From the NCBI RefSeq assembly GCF_015209965.1, contig NZ_MU158690.1:1128108-1192107 (forward strand): 64,000 nucleotides of DNA. The letters are read 5' to 3'. A program made the translations under genes and the position numbers. This DNA comes from Sphingobacterium pedocola. GTDB taxonomy: Bacteria > Bacteroidota > Bacteroidia > Sphingobacteriales > Sphingobacteriaceae. The notes below the pieces were generated by a model that was given only the letters and a program-made list of their open reading frames with translations, searched no databases and was not told the origin of the DNA. Of the stretch, positions 1 to 8,836 are shown piece after piece (within the stretch, counting starts at the first letter, position 1; each line of letters opens with the position of its first letter).

Positions 1-561
1 GAAGATTCAAACGACTGGACTAATGAAGATGTTTTATGTCTTCGAGAAGAGTTTCTTGTGTACTCCAATAGTCCATATAGACTGAAACAATATGCATATG
101 ATCAAGTGAAATATTCTTATGATAATGTTCTTAAGATATTTAACAAAAACTACGAGGATGCAATAAATGCATTTAATTTTAGTAAATCACTTCTTGGAAA
201 AGGAGCCCATTTTCAATCCTATTGGATATTAGTAAGGGTGGTTGAACAGATTTATAATGCAATTATTTATCCGTTTGATAATACATTCCATGTGGGGTTG
301 AAATTACAAGATTTAAAAAAGAAAGCTGCGAAATATCTCCCCCAATTGTTTTCTTTTGATTATGATCTTTATGATGTTGAACAACTCTCTGAAGTACTTG
401 TGGAAAATGAATTCAAACTTGGTTCTATTTGCGGAACTTATGATCACACACTTGATATCGTTGAAGAGTTTATCACTGTGGTAAAGTCTTGTTTTGAATC
501 TAAGCTTAATTATTTACTTAATTATGGAATTCTTGCAGATTCGGATTTACCTAAAAGATAG
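1..561 (+). CDS. HEPN-domain-like protein, 5'-truncated by window edge
   Basis: The reading frame is open from base 1, so this is the C-terminal part of a longer protein. A GTG at 58 is in frame but is not needed as a start. The visible part is mostly helical. Roughly residues 30-110 of the 167 residues after the GTG fit the HEPN pattern seen in Bacteroidota proteins that pair a nucleotidyltransferase-like N-terminus with a C-terminal HEPN bundle: a helix with FSKSLLGKG, then VEQIYNAI, then a H-x-L-x-x-LKKKAAKYLPQL helix. HEPN domains often occur in toxin-antitoxin or RNA-targeting proteins, but no R-x4-6-H RNase motif could be confirmed here, so no activity is claimed. Base composition is more AT-rich than the polysaccharide locus to the right. 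The family call is by pattern recognition only. Confidence 0.55.
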   Translation, partial: EDSNDWTNEDVLCLREEFLVYSNSPYRLKQYAYDQVKYSYDNVLKIFNKNYEDAINAFNFSKSLLGKGAHFQSYWILVRVVEQIYNAIIYPFDNTFHVGLKLQDLKKKAAKYLPQLFSFDYDLYDVEQLSEVLVENEFKLGSICGTYDHTLDIVEEFITVVKSCFESKLNYLLNYGILADSDLPKR

Positions 562-630
562 TTTTCAGTTTTACCCCCGCCTAATAGTACGTTTCTTAAA
601 AATGCTAACTGTGAATTCACTTCTTGATTT

Positions 631-1878
631 ATGAAAAATATCTACATAAATAATCCGAAAGACGAATATGACACCCGATGGTTTTTGCTTAAAGGAGGGA
701 TTTCTGATGCGATTTGCCATGATAATTTCGAATCATTTAGGAAAGAACTCTGGCACCTTCTTGTATTAATAACATCACGTGTTTTTATAGACGGTAGGGA
801 AAGAGACGAGCAACGACTAACTAAAACTTTGGACAAAGTTATACTAATGGTTAAAGGAAGCCATTACTTTTTACATCATAAAAAGCGTTTGATATTTGGA
901 AATGATAGGATTGATATTAAATGGTATCGAAATCCCTATCGCTCATTAAAAAAATATCGACCTAAGGATGACCCGAAACTAAATCATCACTTAGCACATT
1001 TTGAAGAGCGGATTACACAACTTACTCGGAAAGAATCACGGAACTTTACATTGGCTTTTGAAAATTTTTTTTCTGAAATGGATATATCTTCTTGGCTTAA
1101 TCTTCTTGATGATTGGAAATCGTGTGTGAGACAAGGTGATAGCCTACCTGAATATGGAGCAGATTGTGCCCCCTTAACGACTTATGAAAAGGTATTGTCA
1201 TTGTATGAGGCTTGCATATTGAGCTATCATTGGGCTAATAATACGTATCCTCCTCCGAATAGGCATCTAATTGAATACTATCTACAGATTGAACAAGGTC
1301 GTTATCAATATACGAATCCATTTGAGATGTTAAACTCGTGTTTTTTTGAAATAAAACACGGGAAATTACGTGAAATTATCAAAGAGATTTATCAAAAAAA
1401 CAACACTGAACAAAAGGATATAATTAAGAATGCAAACGAAGTTCGTCATGTACTGCGTGACCTTATTCAAATTGGCTGGTTATTATTGCAAACGGATTAT
1501 TTTCCAGAAAATTGGGTTAAGCCTAATAGTTTCAGCTTTTTACAAAGCCCAATACCGGAAGAGGAAATGAATAGTTGGCATCCTAAAAGCTTAAGCTATA
1601 AGGAAAGAATCAACCTAAGAAAGACATTGTCAAAATTGTATTATAATTTTAATGTACTTAAAGAAATTCACATGTTAGACGCTTGCATTATTAGTTACTT
1701 GGAAGGAAAAGGTGTCGACTGCAATAATGAAAATTTTAAATCACGAGACCGCCTACTTAAAATATTAGATGTTTTGACTCTGGTATCGTTAGATCTTATA
1801 CAGCGTCGAACAAAACTAGAGGGGATAGACTATCCACCAATATCAGACGTTGAGAAAGAGACAAAAGAACAAAAATGA
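631..1878 (+). CDS. Hypothetical protein, 415 aa
   Basis: I do not recognise this protein. It starts at an ATG 69 bases after the preceding stop. It has no signal peptide and no obvious membrane segment, so it is probably cytoplasmic. It is rich in Lys, Glu, Tyr and Trp and looks largely alpha-helical. The final third is a run of amphipathic helices around LRKTLSKLYYNF and LLKILDVLTLVSLDLIQRR. No catalytic motif stands out. It lies between a HEPN-like gene and a remnant resembling the nucleotidyltransferase part of the same kind of protein, on the same strand and in AT-rich DNA. That suggests an accessory island, but the context does not fix its role. Confidence 0.6.
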   Translation: MKNIYINNPKDEYDTRWFLLKGGISDAICHDNFESFRKELWHLLVLITSRVFIDGRERDEQRLTKTLDKVILMVKGSHYFLHHKKRLIFGNDRIDIKWYRNPYRSLKKYRPKDDPKLNHHLAHFEERITQLTRKESRNFTLAFENFFSEMDISSWLNLLDDWKSCVRQGDSLPEYGADCAPLTTYEKVLSLYEACILSYHWANNTYPPPNRHLIEYYLQIEQGRYQYTNPFEMLNSCFFEIKHGKLREIIKEIYQKNNTEQKDIIKNANEVRHVLRDLIQIGWLLLQTDYFPENWVKPNSFSFLQSPIPEEEMNSWHPKSLSYKERINLRKTLSKLYYNFNVLKEIHMLDACIISYLEGKGVDCNNENFKSRDRLLKILDVLTLVSLDLIQRRTKLEGIDYPPISDVEKETKEQK

Positions 1879-1897
1879 ACCCGAAAATCTATAAATC

Positions 1898-2097
1898 ATG
1901 GAAATTACAGATAAAAACGACCAGACTGATTTGAATAACATCATTCCGATTCTGGCAAGCAAATACAATATAGATCGAATATTTATAACACCTATTATGC
2001 GATTGACGTTCCATTTTACGAGTTGGTAATCCTAATATCCAATAAGGAGGATAAGTCTGTTGTAAACCACATCCTCAGAAGGTCTATCTTATATTGA
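1898..2097 (+). pseudogene. Frameshifted remnant, nucleotidyltransferase-like N-terminus
   Basis: An ATG at 1898 opens a frame that reads plausibly to about base 1990 (ending NIDRIFIT) and then gives an unconvincing tail to a stop at 2027-2029. Shifting frame at 1990 restores a good continuation, TYYAIDVPFYELVILISNKE, to a stop at 2095-2097. The simplest reading is a one-base deletion near 1988-1993 plus loss of the 3' part. The conceptual protein resembles the N-terminal nucleotidyltransferase-like part of the proteins whose C-terminal HEPN part is seen at 1-561, so it may be a decayed paralogue. This is inference from short sequence. Confidence 0.45.
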
Positions 2098-2348
2098 TTA
2101 GGATGAAGCATAGCGGTAGGAAGTACGGTGTTAACGATTTTTGACGAGTGCAGGAAGCTCGTTCGAGGAACATTCGCTGAAGGGTAAATTTGAATAGTGT
2201 CGTTAGCCGTAAGGCCAACGACTTTGCTATTTCCTCTTATCCTTCACCCCCTTATCAAAACCGATCAGGTTCAGTCTTTACATTAATACGCTGTAAGATC
2301 GCCACACCTTCGTGCCTTCGGTTCGCAATGACGAAGAAAGTATCTTTA
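2098..2348. other. Intergenic, with an imperfect hairpin and degenerate repeat
   Basis: No convincing gene. Positions 2199-2208 and 2213-2222 form a 10-bp stem with one mismatch around GTAA; no clear T-run follows, so terminator function is doubtful. Around 2307-2338 the text ends in CGCAATGACGAAG, reminiscent of the dispersed intergenic repeats at 8531-8721 and 23025-23138. An open frame at 2190-2423 runs into the nitroreductase gene on the other strand and has no protein-like character. Confidence 0.35.
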
Positions 2349-2918
2349 TTACTCTTCCCAGCGAACTTTCTCGGCGATAGGATTCCGTACAGCTTCCCGC
2401 TCTTCACTCTGGTGATGACCTAAGTAAAAGAGTCCGATGCACTTTTGATTCGGCTCCAATTGTAAGAATTCGCCCATGTGATTGATGAGACCCGGTGAGG
2501 CCCAGTATCCACCCAATCCGATGGAATGGGCGGCGAGCCACATATTTTCAACCGCACAGGCCGTCGCTGCCAATTCTTCCCATTCCGGTAGTTCGCCCGT
2601 ATAGTTTACGATGATAGCGATAGCAGCATTAGAAAGCGTTGCTTTTTTTGCCATATTGATCTCAGTAGCTTCTGCGTATTTTTCAGCAGGCGTGATATGC
2701 TTATACACACGGCCTAGTTCGGCACCTAAACGGTTTAATCCGTCTTTGCGAAACACCACAAACCGCCATGGTTGGGTACGCTTGTGTGTTGGAGCTGAAT
2801 TTGCCGCTTCTAATACCGTTTCCAGATCTTCTTTGCTTACTTCCTGATCCGTGAAATTCACTTGGAATACAGACCTTCTTAGATGGATCGCTTTTAATAC
2901 TTCGTTTTTATAACTCAT
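2349..2918 (-). CDS. Nitroreductase family protein
   Basis: A 189-aa protein of the FMN-dependent nitroreductase fold, within the family's usual 180-220 aa. The N-terminal LRRSVFQ segment fits the RRSxR-type FMN phosphate-binding region. APTHKRTQPWRFVVF near residues 42-56 is the standard AP-x-N-x-QPW-like segment. GLGGYWASPG near residues 135-144 matches the late FMN/dimer region. Such enzymes use NAD(P)H to reduce nitro compounds, quinones or flavins; the substrate cannot be deduced. It is cytoplasmic, with no signal peptide. It starts 26 bases after the stop of the peptidase T gene on the same strand, so the two are probably cotranscribed. It is housekeeping in character and faces away from the pectin locus. 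Confidence 0.85.
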   Translation of the reverse strand: MSYKNEVLKAIHLRRSVFQVNFTDQEVSKEDLETVLEAANSAPTHKRTQPWRFVVFRKDGLNRLGAELGRVYKHITPAEKYAEATEINMAKKATLSNAAIAIIVNYTGELPEWEELAATACAVENMWLAAHSIGLGGYWASPGLINHMGEFLQLEPNQKCIGLFYLGHHQSEEREAVRNPIAEKVRWEE

Positions 2919-2944
2919 GTCTTTTGTCGTTGAATACTATGTTA

Positions 2945-4204
2945 TTAATTTGTTTTTTCTTCCCATAAGGAAGCAATGTGTAATATGGTTAATACGGCTT
3001 TTTCCATATCCTGACGGCTTACCCATTCTTGCTTGCCGTGAAACGCATGGCCGCCCGCAAATACATTAGGGCAAGGAAGCCCCATAAAAGATAGCCGAGA
3101 CCCGTCCGTGCCTCCTCGTATACTTCTACGCTCTGGGTGCATACCGGCCCGTCCGATAGCCTCCAGTCCAATTTCCATGATCTGTGGATATTGATCCAAG
3201 ATTTCTTTCATATTACGGTACTGTTCCTGCACCTCGAATGTGTAGGTGGAGCTAGGGTATTTACTTAATATGTTTTTAACATGGTTTTCCAATTCGGTTT
3301 CATACCGGCCCAGATTGGCAGTAATATGATCCCGAATAATAAATTCTATAGTCGCCTTTTCCACAGTTCCACTGAAATTAGTGGGATGTACAAAGCCCTC
3401 TTTTCCGGACGTGCTTTCGGGTGAAAGGCGATCATCGGGCAGCGTGCCTACAATCTTAGACGCGATTTTAATGGCACTCTGCATTTTTTCTTTCGCAAAC
3501 CCGGGATGTACGGATACGCCATGAATGGTAATTTTAACGCCATCGGCCGAAAAGGTTTCATCTTCTATCGTTCCGGCCTTTTCACCATCCAGGGTATACC
3601 CAAATTGCGCACCTAGCTTTTCAATGTTCACAAAATCTACGCCTTTGCCAATTTCCTCATCCGGTGTAAAAAGAATTTTGATATCGCCGTGTTTGATTTC
3701 GGGATGATTTAGGAGTAGGCGTGCAGCATCCATGATCTCGGCGACACCAGCTTTATCATCCGCCCCCAACAAGGTGGTGCCACTCGCGGTAATAATATCA
3801 TTTCCAATCTGATTGGCAAGATCCCGGTGTTCGTCGTAGCGGATTACAATGCTCTTATCGTCGGGAAGCATAAGGTCTTGACCTTGATAATTGTGGTGTA
3901 CAACAGGTTTTACATGCTCGCCGGAAGAGTCAGGAGAGGTATCTACATGCGAACAGAAGCAGATAACGGGCACATTTTTCAAGGTATTGGAAGGAATGGT
4001 AGCATACACATAACCATATTCATCCAAATGAGCGTCTTTAACGCCCATTTCCAATAGTTCCCGGACCAGTAATTTGCTTAAATTCTTTTGCTTTTCCGTG
4101 GAAGGGAATGTTGGGGAACTCGCATCAGACTGTGTATCTATTTGAACGTAGCGTAGAAAACGTTCGGCTACAGAGAAATCTTTTATGCTATTGATCGTAC
4201 TCAT
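2945..4204 (-). CDS. pepT: Peptidase T (tripeptide aminopeptidase)
   Basis: A 419-aa M20-family zinc metallopeptidase of the usual PepT length, removing the N-terminal residue from tripeptides in the cytoplasm. The metal and catalytic motifs are in order: SHVDTSPD with H86 and D88, LLGADDKAG with D149/D150, TPDEEIGKG with E183/E184, TLDGE near D206, and a C-terminal RGGTDGSRLSFMGLPCPN followed by GGHAFHGKQEW, which carries the last zinc-ligand histidine. The ATG at 4204 is the natural start, giving a typical N-terminus (AERFLRYVQIDTQSD). It is the first gene of a probable two-gene operon with the nitroreductase. Its upstream region is shared with the divergent GH2 gene and contains an octamer tandem array. 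Confidence 0.95.
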   Translation of the reverse strand: MSTINSIKDFSVAERFLRYVQIDTQSDASSPTFPSTEKQKNLSKLLVRELLEMGVKDAHLDEYGYVYATIPSNTLKNVPVICFCSHVDTSPDSSGEHVKPVVHHNYQGQDLMLPDDKSIVIRYDEHRDLANQIGNDIITASGTTLLGADDKAGVAEIMDAARLLLNHPEIKHGDIKILFTPDEEIGKGVDFVNIEKLGAQFGYTLDGEKAGTIEDETFSADGVKITIHGVSVHPGFAKEKMQSAIKIASKIVGTLPDDRLSPESTSGKEGFVHPTNFSGTVEKATIEFIIRDHITANLGRYETELENHVKNILSKYPSSTYTFEVQEQYRNMKEILDQYPQIMEIGLEAIGRAGMHPERRSIRGGTDGSRLSFMGLPCPNVFAGGHAFHGKQEWVSRQDMEKAVLTILHIASLWEEKTN

Positions 4205-4235
4205 TTAATTTGTTTAAGGAGCCCAAAGTTAGTAA

Positions 4236-4299
4236 GAATACACGAATACACGAATACGCGAATCTGCAAATGTGTAAATCTGCGAAAGAGCGAATTCAC
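4236..4299. repeat. Degenerate 8-bp tandem repeat array, 8 units
   Basis: Eight consecutive 8-bp units lie in register: GAATACAC, GAATACAC, GAATACGC, GAATCTGC, AAATGTGT, AAATCTGC, GAAAGAGC, GAATTCAC. The first two are identical and the others diverge progressively. The array begins 32 bp upstream of the pepT start codon and lies within the divergent region before the GH2 gene. It does not overlap the proposed GH2 operator at 4384. An open frame across it (4210-4443) is an artefact of the repeat. Confidence 0.7.
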
Positions 4300-4383
4300 A
4301 ATATTGTAACAATAACTTTATACAGTAAATATGTGCCCCAAATGTTGCTTGCTAGGCAATGGAGTGTCTTTGTAGATCGTTCG

Positions 4384-4428
4384 CAGGACACAGCAGGTTG
4401 CCCAACATCGGAATTAGTGTTATTATCG
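4384..4428 (+). promoter_or_regulatory. CAGGAY direct-repeat operator and -7 box, GH2/GH105 unit
   Basis: CAGGAC at 4384-4389 and CAGGTT at 4394-4399 are direct repeats with a 10-bp period. After 21 bp comes TATTATCG (4421-4428), a weak match to the Bacteroidota -7 consensus TAnnTTTG. The GTG start of the GH2 gene is at 4456. Geometry is the same as at 25004, 34757 and 42929. This is the least well conserved of the five complete copies. Confidence 0.55.
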
Positions 4429-4455
4429 CATTGTAACACATAAAAATAAACCTGA

Positions 4456-7344
4456 GTGAGAGCCTATTTTATATGCATTAGTTTATGTTTTCTGCTATGT
4501 CAACAGAGTGTTGGACAAGATCTCTTTTTAGATTTAAAAGGTACGTGGCGTTTTGCGTTGGATAGTACCGATCGTGGAATTCAAGAAAAATGGTTTGCCA
4601 AAAATCTCCTGCAGGAAGTCGAACTTCCAGGGTCGTTAACCGAACAAAATATAGGTAATGAAATATCGCTCACTACACCATGGACAGGTAGTATATACGA
4701 TAGTTCCTATTATTTTCATCCCAGATTAGCGAAATACAGACAACCCGGAAACCTCAAAATACCTTTTTGGTTAACACCGTTAAAGCATTACGTGGGGCCA
4801 GCTTGGTATCAACATGATTTTCAATTAGCGAAATCTGCGCTTGGGGCCGAGTTTATACTCCATTTGGAACAACCACATACCGAAACGACTGTATGGGTTA
4901 ATGGAAAGGAAGTTGGATCGCAAAACAGTATGGTCGTTGCGCACAATTTTGCTATCACACCTTATCTGCGCGCCGGAGATAATACGATTTCTATCCGGGT
5001 AGACAATCGTGTTAAAGAAATCAATGTTGGTCCCGATTCTCATAGTCTCACGGATCATACGCAGGGTAATTGGAACGGTATCATTGGCAAAATTGGGATA
5101 CGAAAATTACAGCCTATTCATTTCGACGATATCCAGATATATCCGGATATATCTGGTCGGCAGGCTACGATACGGCTTAACACAACTGTGCCTGAAGCGC
5201 GGCAACTGGAGGTACGTTATTCTGCAGAGAGTTTCAATAGTAAACAGCAGCACCGGGTCGCCCTGGTTTCGAAATCCCTGGCTTTCGCATCTGCTTCAGA
5301 TACCGTTGCATTTAGGATGGATATGGGCAAGGATATGCTACTATGGGATGAATTCGATCCCAATCTGTATAAAGTTACTTTGCGGCTCTATGAAGATGAT
5401 AAATTACTGGACGAACGTGCCGTGACCTTTGGCATGCGCGAGTTTAAAGCCGTAGGAAGGGATTTTTACATCAACGGAAGGAAAACATTTTTACGTGGAA
5501 CCTGTGACAACGCTGTTTTTCCGCTTACGGGATACCCCCCCACAGACGAAGAATCTTGGCTCCGTATCTTTGCGAAGATTAAGGAATACGGCCTTAATCA
5601 CGTGCGCTATCACTCTTGGTGTCCTCCGGAAGCGGCTTTTCAGGCCGCCGATAAAATTGGAATTTATTTACAACCTGAGGGGCCGAGTTGGGCGAATCAT
5701 GGCTCCTCACTGGGTAACGGTGAACCCATAGACCAATACATCTATGCCGAGACGAATAGAATGGCAAAGTATTTTGGTAACTACGCCTCCTTCTGTATGA
5801 TGGCATACGGTAATGAACCGCGCGGAAATCAGGTGCCTTATCTAACCGCTTTTGTTGATTATTGGAAGGCGAAAGATCCGAGAAGATTGTACACCGGCGC
5901 GTCGGTAGGTGGAAGCTGGCCTGTGATTCCCAACAACGAATTTATGGTGCGAGCAGGAGCTAGAGGGCTGGATTGGAATAGACAACCGGAAAGCATCTCC
6001 GATTTTAGCGATAAAATAACACAATTTAATGTGCCTTTCGTCGCCCATGAAATGGGACAGTACTGTGTCTTTCCTAATTTTGATGAAATTAAAAAGTATA
6101 CAGGTGCTTACCGCGCCAAAAATATGGAACTTTTTGAAGAAGACTTGCACGATCACCACATGGGTGATCAAGGGAAAGCGTTTTTATACGCTTCCGGAAA
6201 ATTGCAGGCCTTAGCGTATAAGTCTGAAATCGAGCGTGCCTTAAAAACACCTGGATATTCCGGGTTTCAGCTGCTCTCGTTGAACGATTACTCCGGACAA
6301 GGAACGGCGTTAGTCGGGTTATTGGATGCTTTTTGGGAAGAGAAGGGTTATATCACTGCTTCCGAATTTAAGCGTTTTTGTGATACGACGGTTTTGCTCA
6401 TTCGTGCACCGAAGTTTACGTTTACCAATGATGAAACACTGCGGGCAGATGTCGAAATGGCCCATTACGGCAAGGAAGTCATGTCTTCGGTAGCGGTTAA
6501 ATGGAGGTTGCTAAACAAGGACCGTCAACCCTATGCTCACGGAATACTGAGAGCGGAAGATATACAGATAGGAAGCAACAATGAGATAGGAACCATAGAA
6601 GTCGTACTGGATGGATTAAAAGACGCTCAGGAGATGAAGCTTGAGTTCTTACTAGAGGGAACAAACATTTCCAATGACTGGGATTTGTATGTTTATCCAA
6701 AATCACTTCCAAAACTATCGGAGGAAGTGTATTATGCGAATGAAATAAACGATTCTGTAAAAGCGGTACTGGAAAACGGCGGTAAGGTCTTTTTGAATCT
6801 TTCGGGTAAAATAAAAAAAGGGGCGGAAATCGTTCAGCATTACCTTCCTGTTTTCTGGAATACATCTTGGTTTAAAATGCGGCCGCCACACACCCTTGGC
6901 TTTATTTTGGATAAATCACATCTGGCTTTTTCATCTTTTCCTACACAAAATTACAGTACGCTTCAGTGGTGGGAAGTGGTGCATAAAGCACAGGTCATGC
7001 ATCTCGAGGACTTTCCTCCTAGCTTTCGTCCATTGATGCAACCAATTGACACCTGGTTTATGAACAGGAGGTTAGCGCAAATTTTCGAAGCTAAAGTGGG
7101 AAAAGGAAAGATTATGGTGAGCTCTGCGGATTTATTTGATAACACTGAAAAAATGGTAAGTAGGCAATTGTACCATAGCCTGATGAACTATATGTCGTCG
7201 TCTTCCTTTGAACCAAAAGAAGAGATTGATTTTAAATTAATCGAGGATCTTGTCACACAACCTTCAAAGCTAACTTTTGATACCTATACGAAATCATCTC
7301 CGGATGAACTGAAACCGAATATCAATGAATTTTTACAACAATAA
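4456..7344 (+). CDS. Glycoside hydrolase family 2 (beta-galactosidase-like)
   Basis: A 962-aa exported GH2 enzyme. An N-terminal signal peptide (about residues 1-20) is followed by the sugar-binding jelly roll (about 25-220, with TTVWVNGKEVG), an immunoglobulin-like domain (about 225-335) and the TIM barrel (about 340-620, opening with INGRKTFLRGTCDN). E454 in YGNEP is the expected acid/base and E532 in AHEMGQ the expected nucleophile, so it should be active. GH2 enzymes remove beta-linked galactose, glucuronate or arabinose; in a pectin locus, galactan or galacturonide side chains are plausible. The C-terminal 250 residues form an extra domain without a clear assignment. The GTG start at 4456 gives the signal peptide directly. 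The GH105 gene follows almost immediately, and a CAGGAY operator lies just upstream. Confidence 0.85.
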   Translation: MRAYFICISLCFLLCQQSVGQDLFLDLKGTWRFALDSTDRGIQEKWFAKNLLQEVELPGSLTEQNIGNEISLTTPWTGSIYDSSYYFHPRLAKYRQPGNLKIPFWLTPLKHYVGPAWYQHDFQLAKSALGAEFILHLEQPHTETTVWVNGKEVGSQNSMVVAHNFAITPYLRAGDNTISIRVDNRVKEINVGPDSHSLTDHTQGNWNGIIGKIGIRKLQPIHFDDIQIYPDISGRQATIRLNTTVPEARQLEVRYSAESFNSKQQHRVALVSKSLAFASASDTVAFRMDMGKDMLLWDEFDPNLYKVTLRLYEDDKLLDERAVTFGMREFKAVGRDFYINGRKTFLRGTCDNAVFPLTGYPPTDEESWLRIFAKIKEYGLNHVRYHSWCPPEAAFQAADKIGIYLQPEGPSWANHGSSLGNGEPIDQYIYAETNRMAKYFGNYASFCMMAYGNEPRGNQVPYLTAFVDYWKAKDPRRLYTGASVGGSWPVIPNNEFMVRAGARGLDWNRQPESISDFSDKITQFNVPFVAHEMGQYCVFPNFDEIKKYTGAYRAKNMELFEEDLHDHHMGDQGKAFLYASGKLQALAYKSEIERALKTPGYSGFQLLSLNDYSGQGTALVGLLDAFWEEKGYITASEFKRFCDTTVLLIRAPKFTFTNDETLRADVEMAHYGKEVMSSVAVKWRLLNKDRQPYAHGILRAEDIQIGSNNEIGTIEVVLDGLKDAQEMKLEFLLEGTNISNDWDLYVYPKSLPKLSEEVYYANEINDSVKAVLENGGKVFLNLSGKIKKGAEIVQHYLPVFWNTSWFKMRPPHTLGFILDKSHLAFSSFPTQNYSTLQWWEVVHKAQVMHLEDFPPSFRPLMQPIDTWFMNRRLAQIFEAKVGKGKIMVSSADLFDNTEKMVSRQLYHSLMNYMSSSSFEPKEEIDFKLIEDLVTQPSKLTFDTYTKSSPDELKPNINEFLQQ

Positions 7345-7345
7345 T

Positions 7346-8491
7346 ATGAAACTTAGATTTTTTGTCTTTTTAGGAATACTGGCAACAATGGGTCTGGTAT
7401 TGACAAACTGCTCCTCTGCCAAAAAAGTGGTGAAGGAAAAGAATAATGAAGAAGTCCTACAGGTGATGCGTTTGACAAATCAATATTTTATGAACAAATG
7501 GCCGGATACCGGTAAGCCTATTTACACGACGCGTTGGAGGCCTAGTAACATTTGGACCCGAGCGGTGTATTATGAAGGTTTAATGGCTCTTTATCAGATC
7601 GATCCCAACAAAGCCTATTATGACTATGCTGTGGATTGGGGGAATAAGCACAAATGGGGCTTACGGAATGGTATAGAGACACGCAATGCCGATGATCATG
7701 CCTGTGGGCAAACCTATCTGGACCTATATGAAATTGATCCGCAGCCTGAACGTATTAAGGATATCAAAGCGAGTATCGATGGAATTATCGCTTCAAACAA
7801 ATACGACGATTGGACATGGATCGACGCGATACAAATGGCGATGCCGATTTTTGCTAAGCTAGGTGTCATGTACAAGGATGAGAAGTACTTTGATTTCATG
7901 TATAAAATGTACCACCATTCGAAATATGTAGAAGGCGGAGGATTGTACAACAAGGAAGATAAATTATGGTGGAGAGATAAAGACTTCGTGCCACCATATC
8001 GGGAACCAAACGGAGAGGATTGCTATTGGTCGAGAGGAAACGGTTGGGTAGTAGCAGCGCTGGTGCGTGTCTTGGAGTTGATTCCTGAGAATGAGAAACA
8101 CCGGGCAGAATACCTGCAAGATTACATCGAGTTAATCGAAGGACTAGCAGCAGTACAACGTGAAGATGGTTTTTGGGATGTAAGCTTACATGATCCGACA
8201 AATTTTGGAGGTCGTGAAACCTCTGGTACGGCACTGTTTGTATACGGTATGGCCTGGGGTATTAACAACGGTATTTTAGATGCCACAACATATAGGCCGA
8301 TGATCGACAAAGCTTGGGATGCCATGGTGAAAGAAGCGGTACACCCTAGCGGATTCTTAGGTTATCTTCAAGGTACAGGGAAAGAACCTAAAGATAGTCA
8401 GCCGGTTAGTTTTTCAAGCGTACCGGATTTTGAAGATTATGGATTGGGATGTTTCCTATTAGCAGGAGCTGAAGTGTATAAGTTAAAATAA
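7346..8491 (+). CDS. GH105 unsaturated rhamnogalacturonyl hydrolase, lipoprotein
   Basis: A 381-aa GH105 enzyme of the YteR/YesR type, which hydrates and removes the 4,5-unsaturated galacturonate left at the non-reducing end by pectin lyases. I prefer the ATG at 7346 over the in-frame ATG at 7325: it falls one base after the GH2 stop and yields a clean lipoprotein signal with lipobox LTNC (C22). The alpha/alpha barrel shows WTRAVYYEGLMALY, ADDHACGQTYLDLY, TWIDAIQMAMP with the catalytic Asp at D160 (equivalent to YteR D143), and EDCYWSRGNGW. It is membrane-anchored, unlike its close paralogue at 33420-34553. Probably cotranscribed with the upstream GH2 gene. Confidence 0.92.
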   Translation: MKLRFFVFLGILATMGLVLTNCSSAKKVVKEKNNEEVLQVMRLTNQYFMNKWPDTGKPIYTTRWRPSNIWTRAVYYEGLMALYQIDPNKAYYDYAVDWGNKHKWGLRNGIETRNADDHACGQTYLDLYEIDPQPERIKDIKASIDGIIASNKYDDWTWIDAIQMAMPIFAKLGVMYKDEKYFDFMYKMYHHSKYVEGGGLYNKEDKLWWRDKDFVPPYREPNGEDCYWSRGNGWVVAALVRVLELIPENEKHRAEYLQDYIELIEGLAAVQREDGFWDVSLHDPTNFGGRETSGTALFVYGMAWGINNGILDATTYRPMIDKAWDAMVKEAVHPSGFLGYLQGTGKEPKDSQPVSFSSVPDFEDYGLGCFLLAGAEVYKLK

Positions 8492-8530
8492 GAACTTGTT
8501 TGGTATACCGATTCAGTATGGAAGTATGTT

Positions 8531-8721
8531 TTTAGATCCCTCTGTTCCGCTCCGCTTCAATCGGAATGACGAGATAACGATAACGTCACCCTGAGCGAGA
8601 CACAGTGAAGTCGAACGGGTCTAAAGATATGTTGTTTAGATCCCTCCGAAGTCGGAATGACGGCACAACGATAACGTCACCCTGAACGAAACGCAGTGAA
8701 GTTGAACGGGTCTAATAAGAT
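8531..8721. repeat. Two tandem copies of a dispersed intergenic repeat
   Basis: Copy 1 starts at 8531 and copy 2 at 8635. Each opens with TTTAGATCCCTC, continues with CGGAATGACG, then AACGATAACGTCACCCTGA, and ends GAACGGGTCTAA. Copy 1 carries an extra stretch after the first motif. Elements of this flavour (CACCCTGAGCG and GTGAAGTCGAACGGGTCT) are common between genes in Bacteroidota. Nothing else was recognised in the 345-base gap 8492-8836, and no CAGGAY operator is present, so the promoter of the next operon is not identified. Confidence 0.65.
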
Positions 8722-8836
8722 GTGAGGGAATGAGGGGCTGATGCAACATTCGGTGCTAAGATGATATTTAGAAGAAGATAATACGCCTGCCTAGTCTGTT
8801 TTAAAAGGCTAAACGGATTGTTAAAAAGATCGTAAT

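Noticed and set aside
2190..2423. Open frame of 77 codons on the plus strand
   Set aside because: It overlaps the nitroreductase gene on the other strand, has low-complexity content and lies over degenerate repeat text.
4210..4443. Open frame of 77 codons between pepT and GH2
   Set aside because: Its first part is a translation of the octamer repeat array, and its end runs across the proposed operator.
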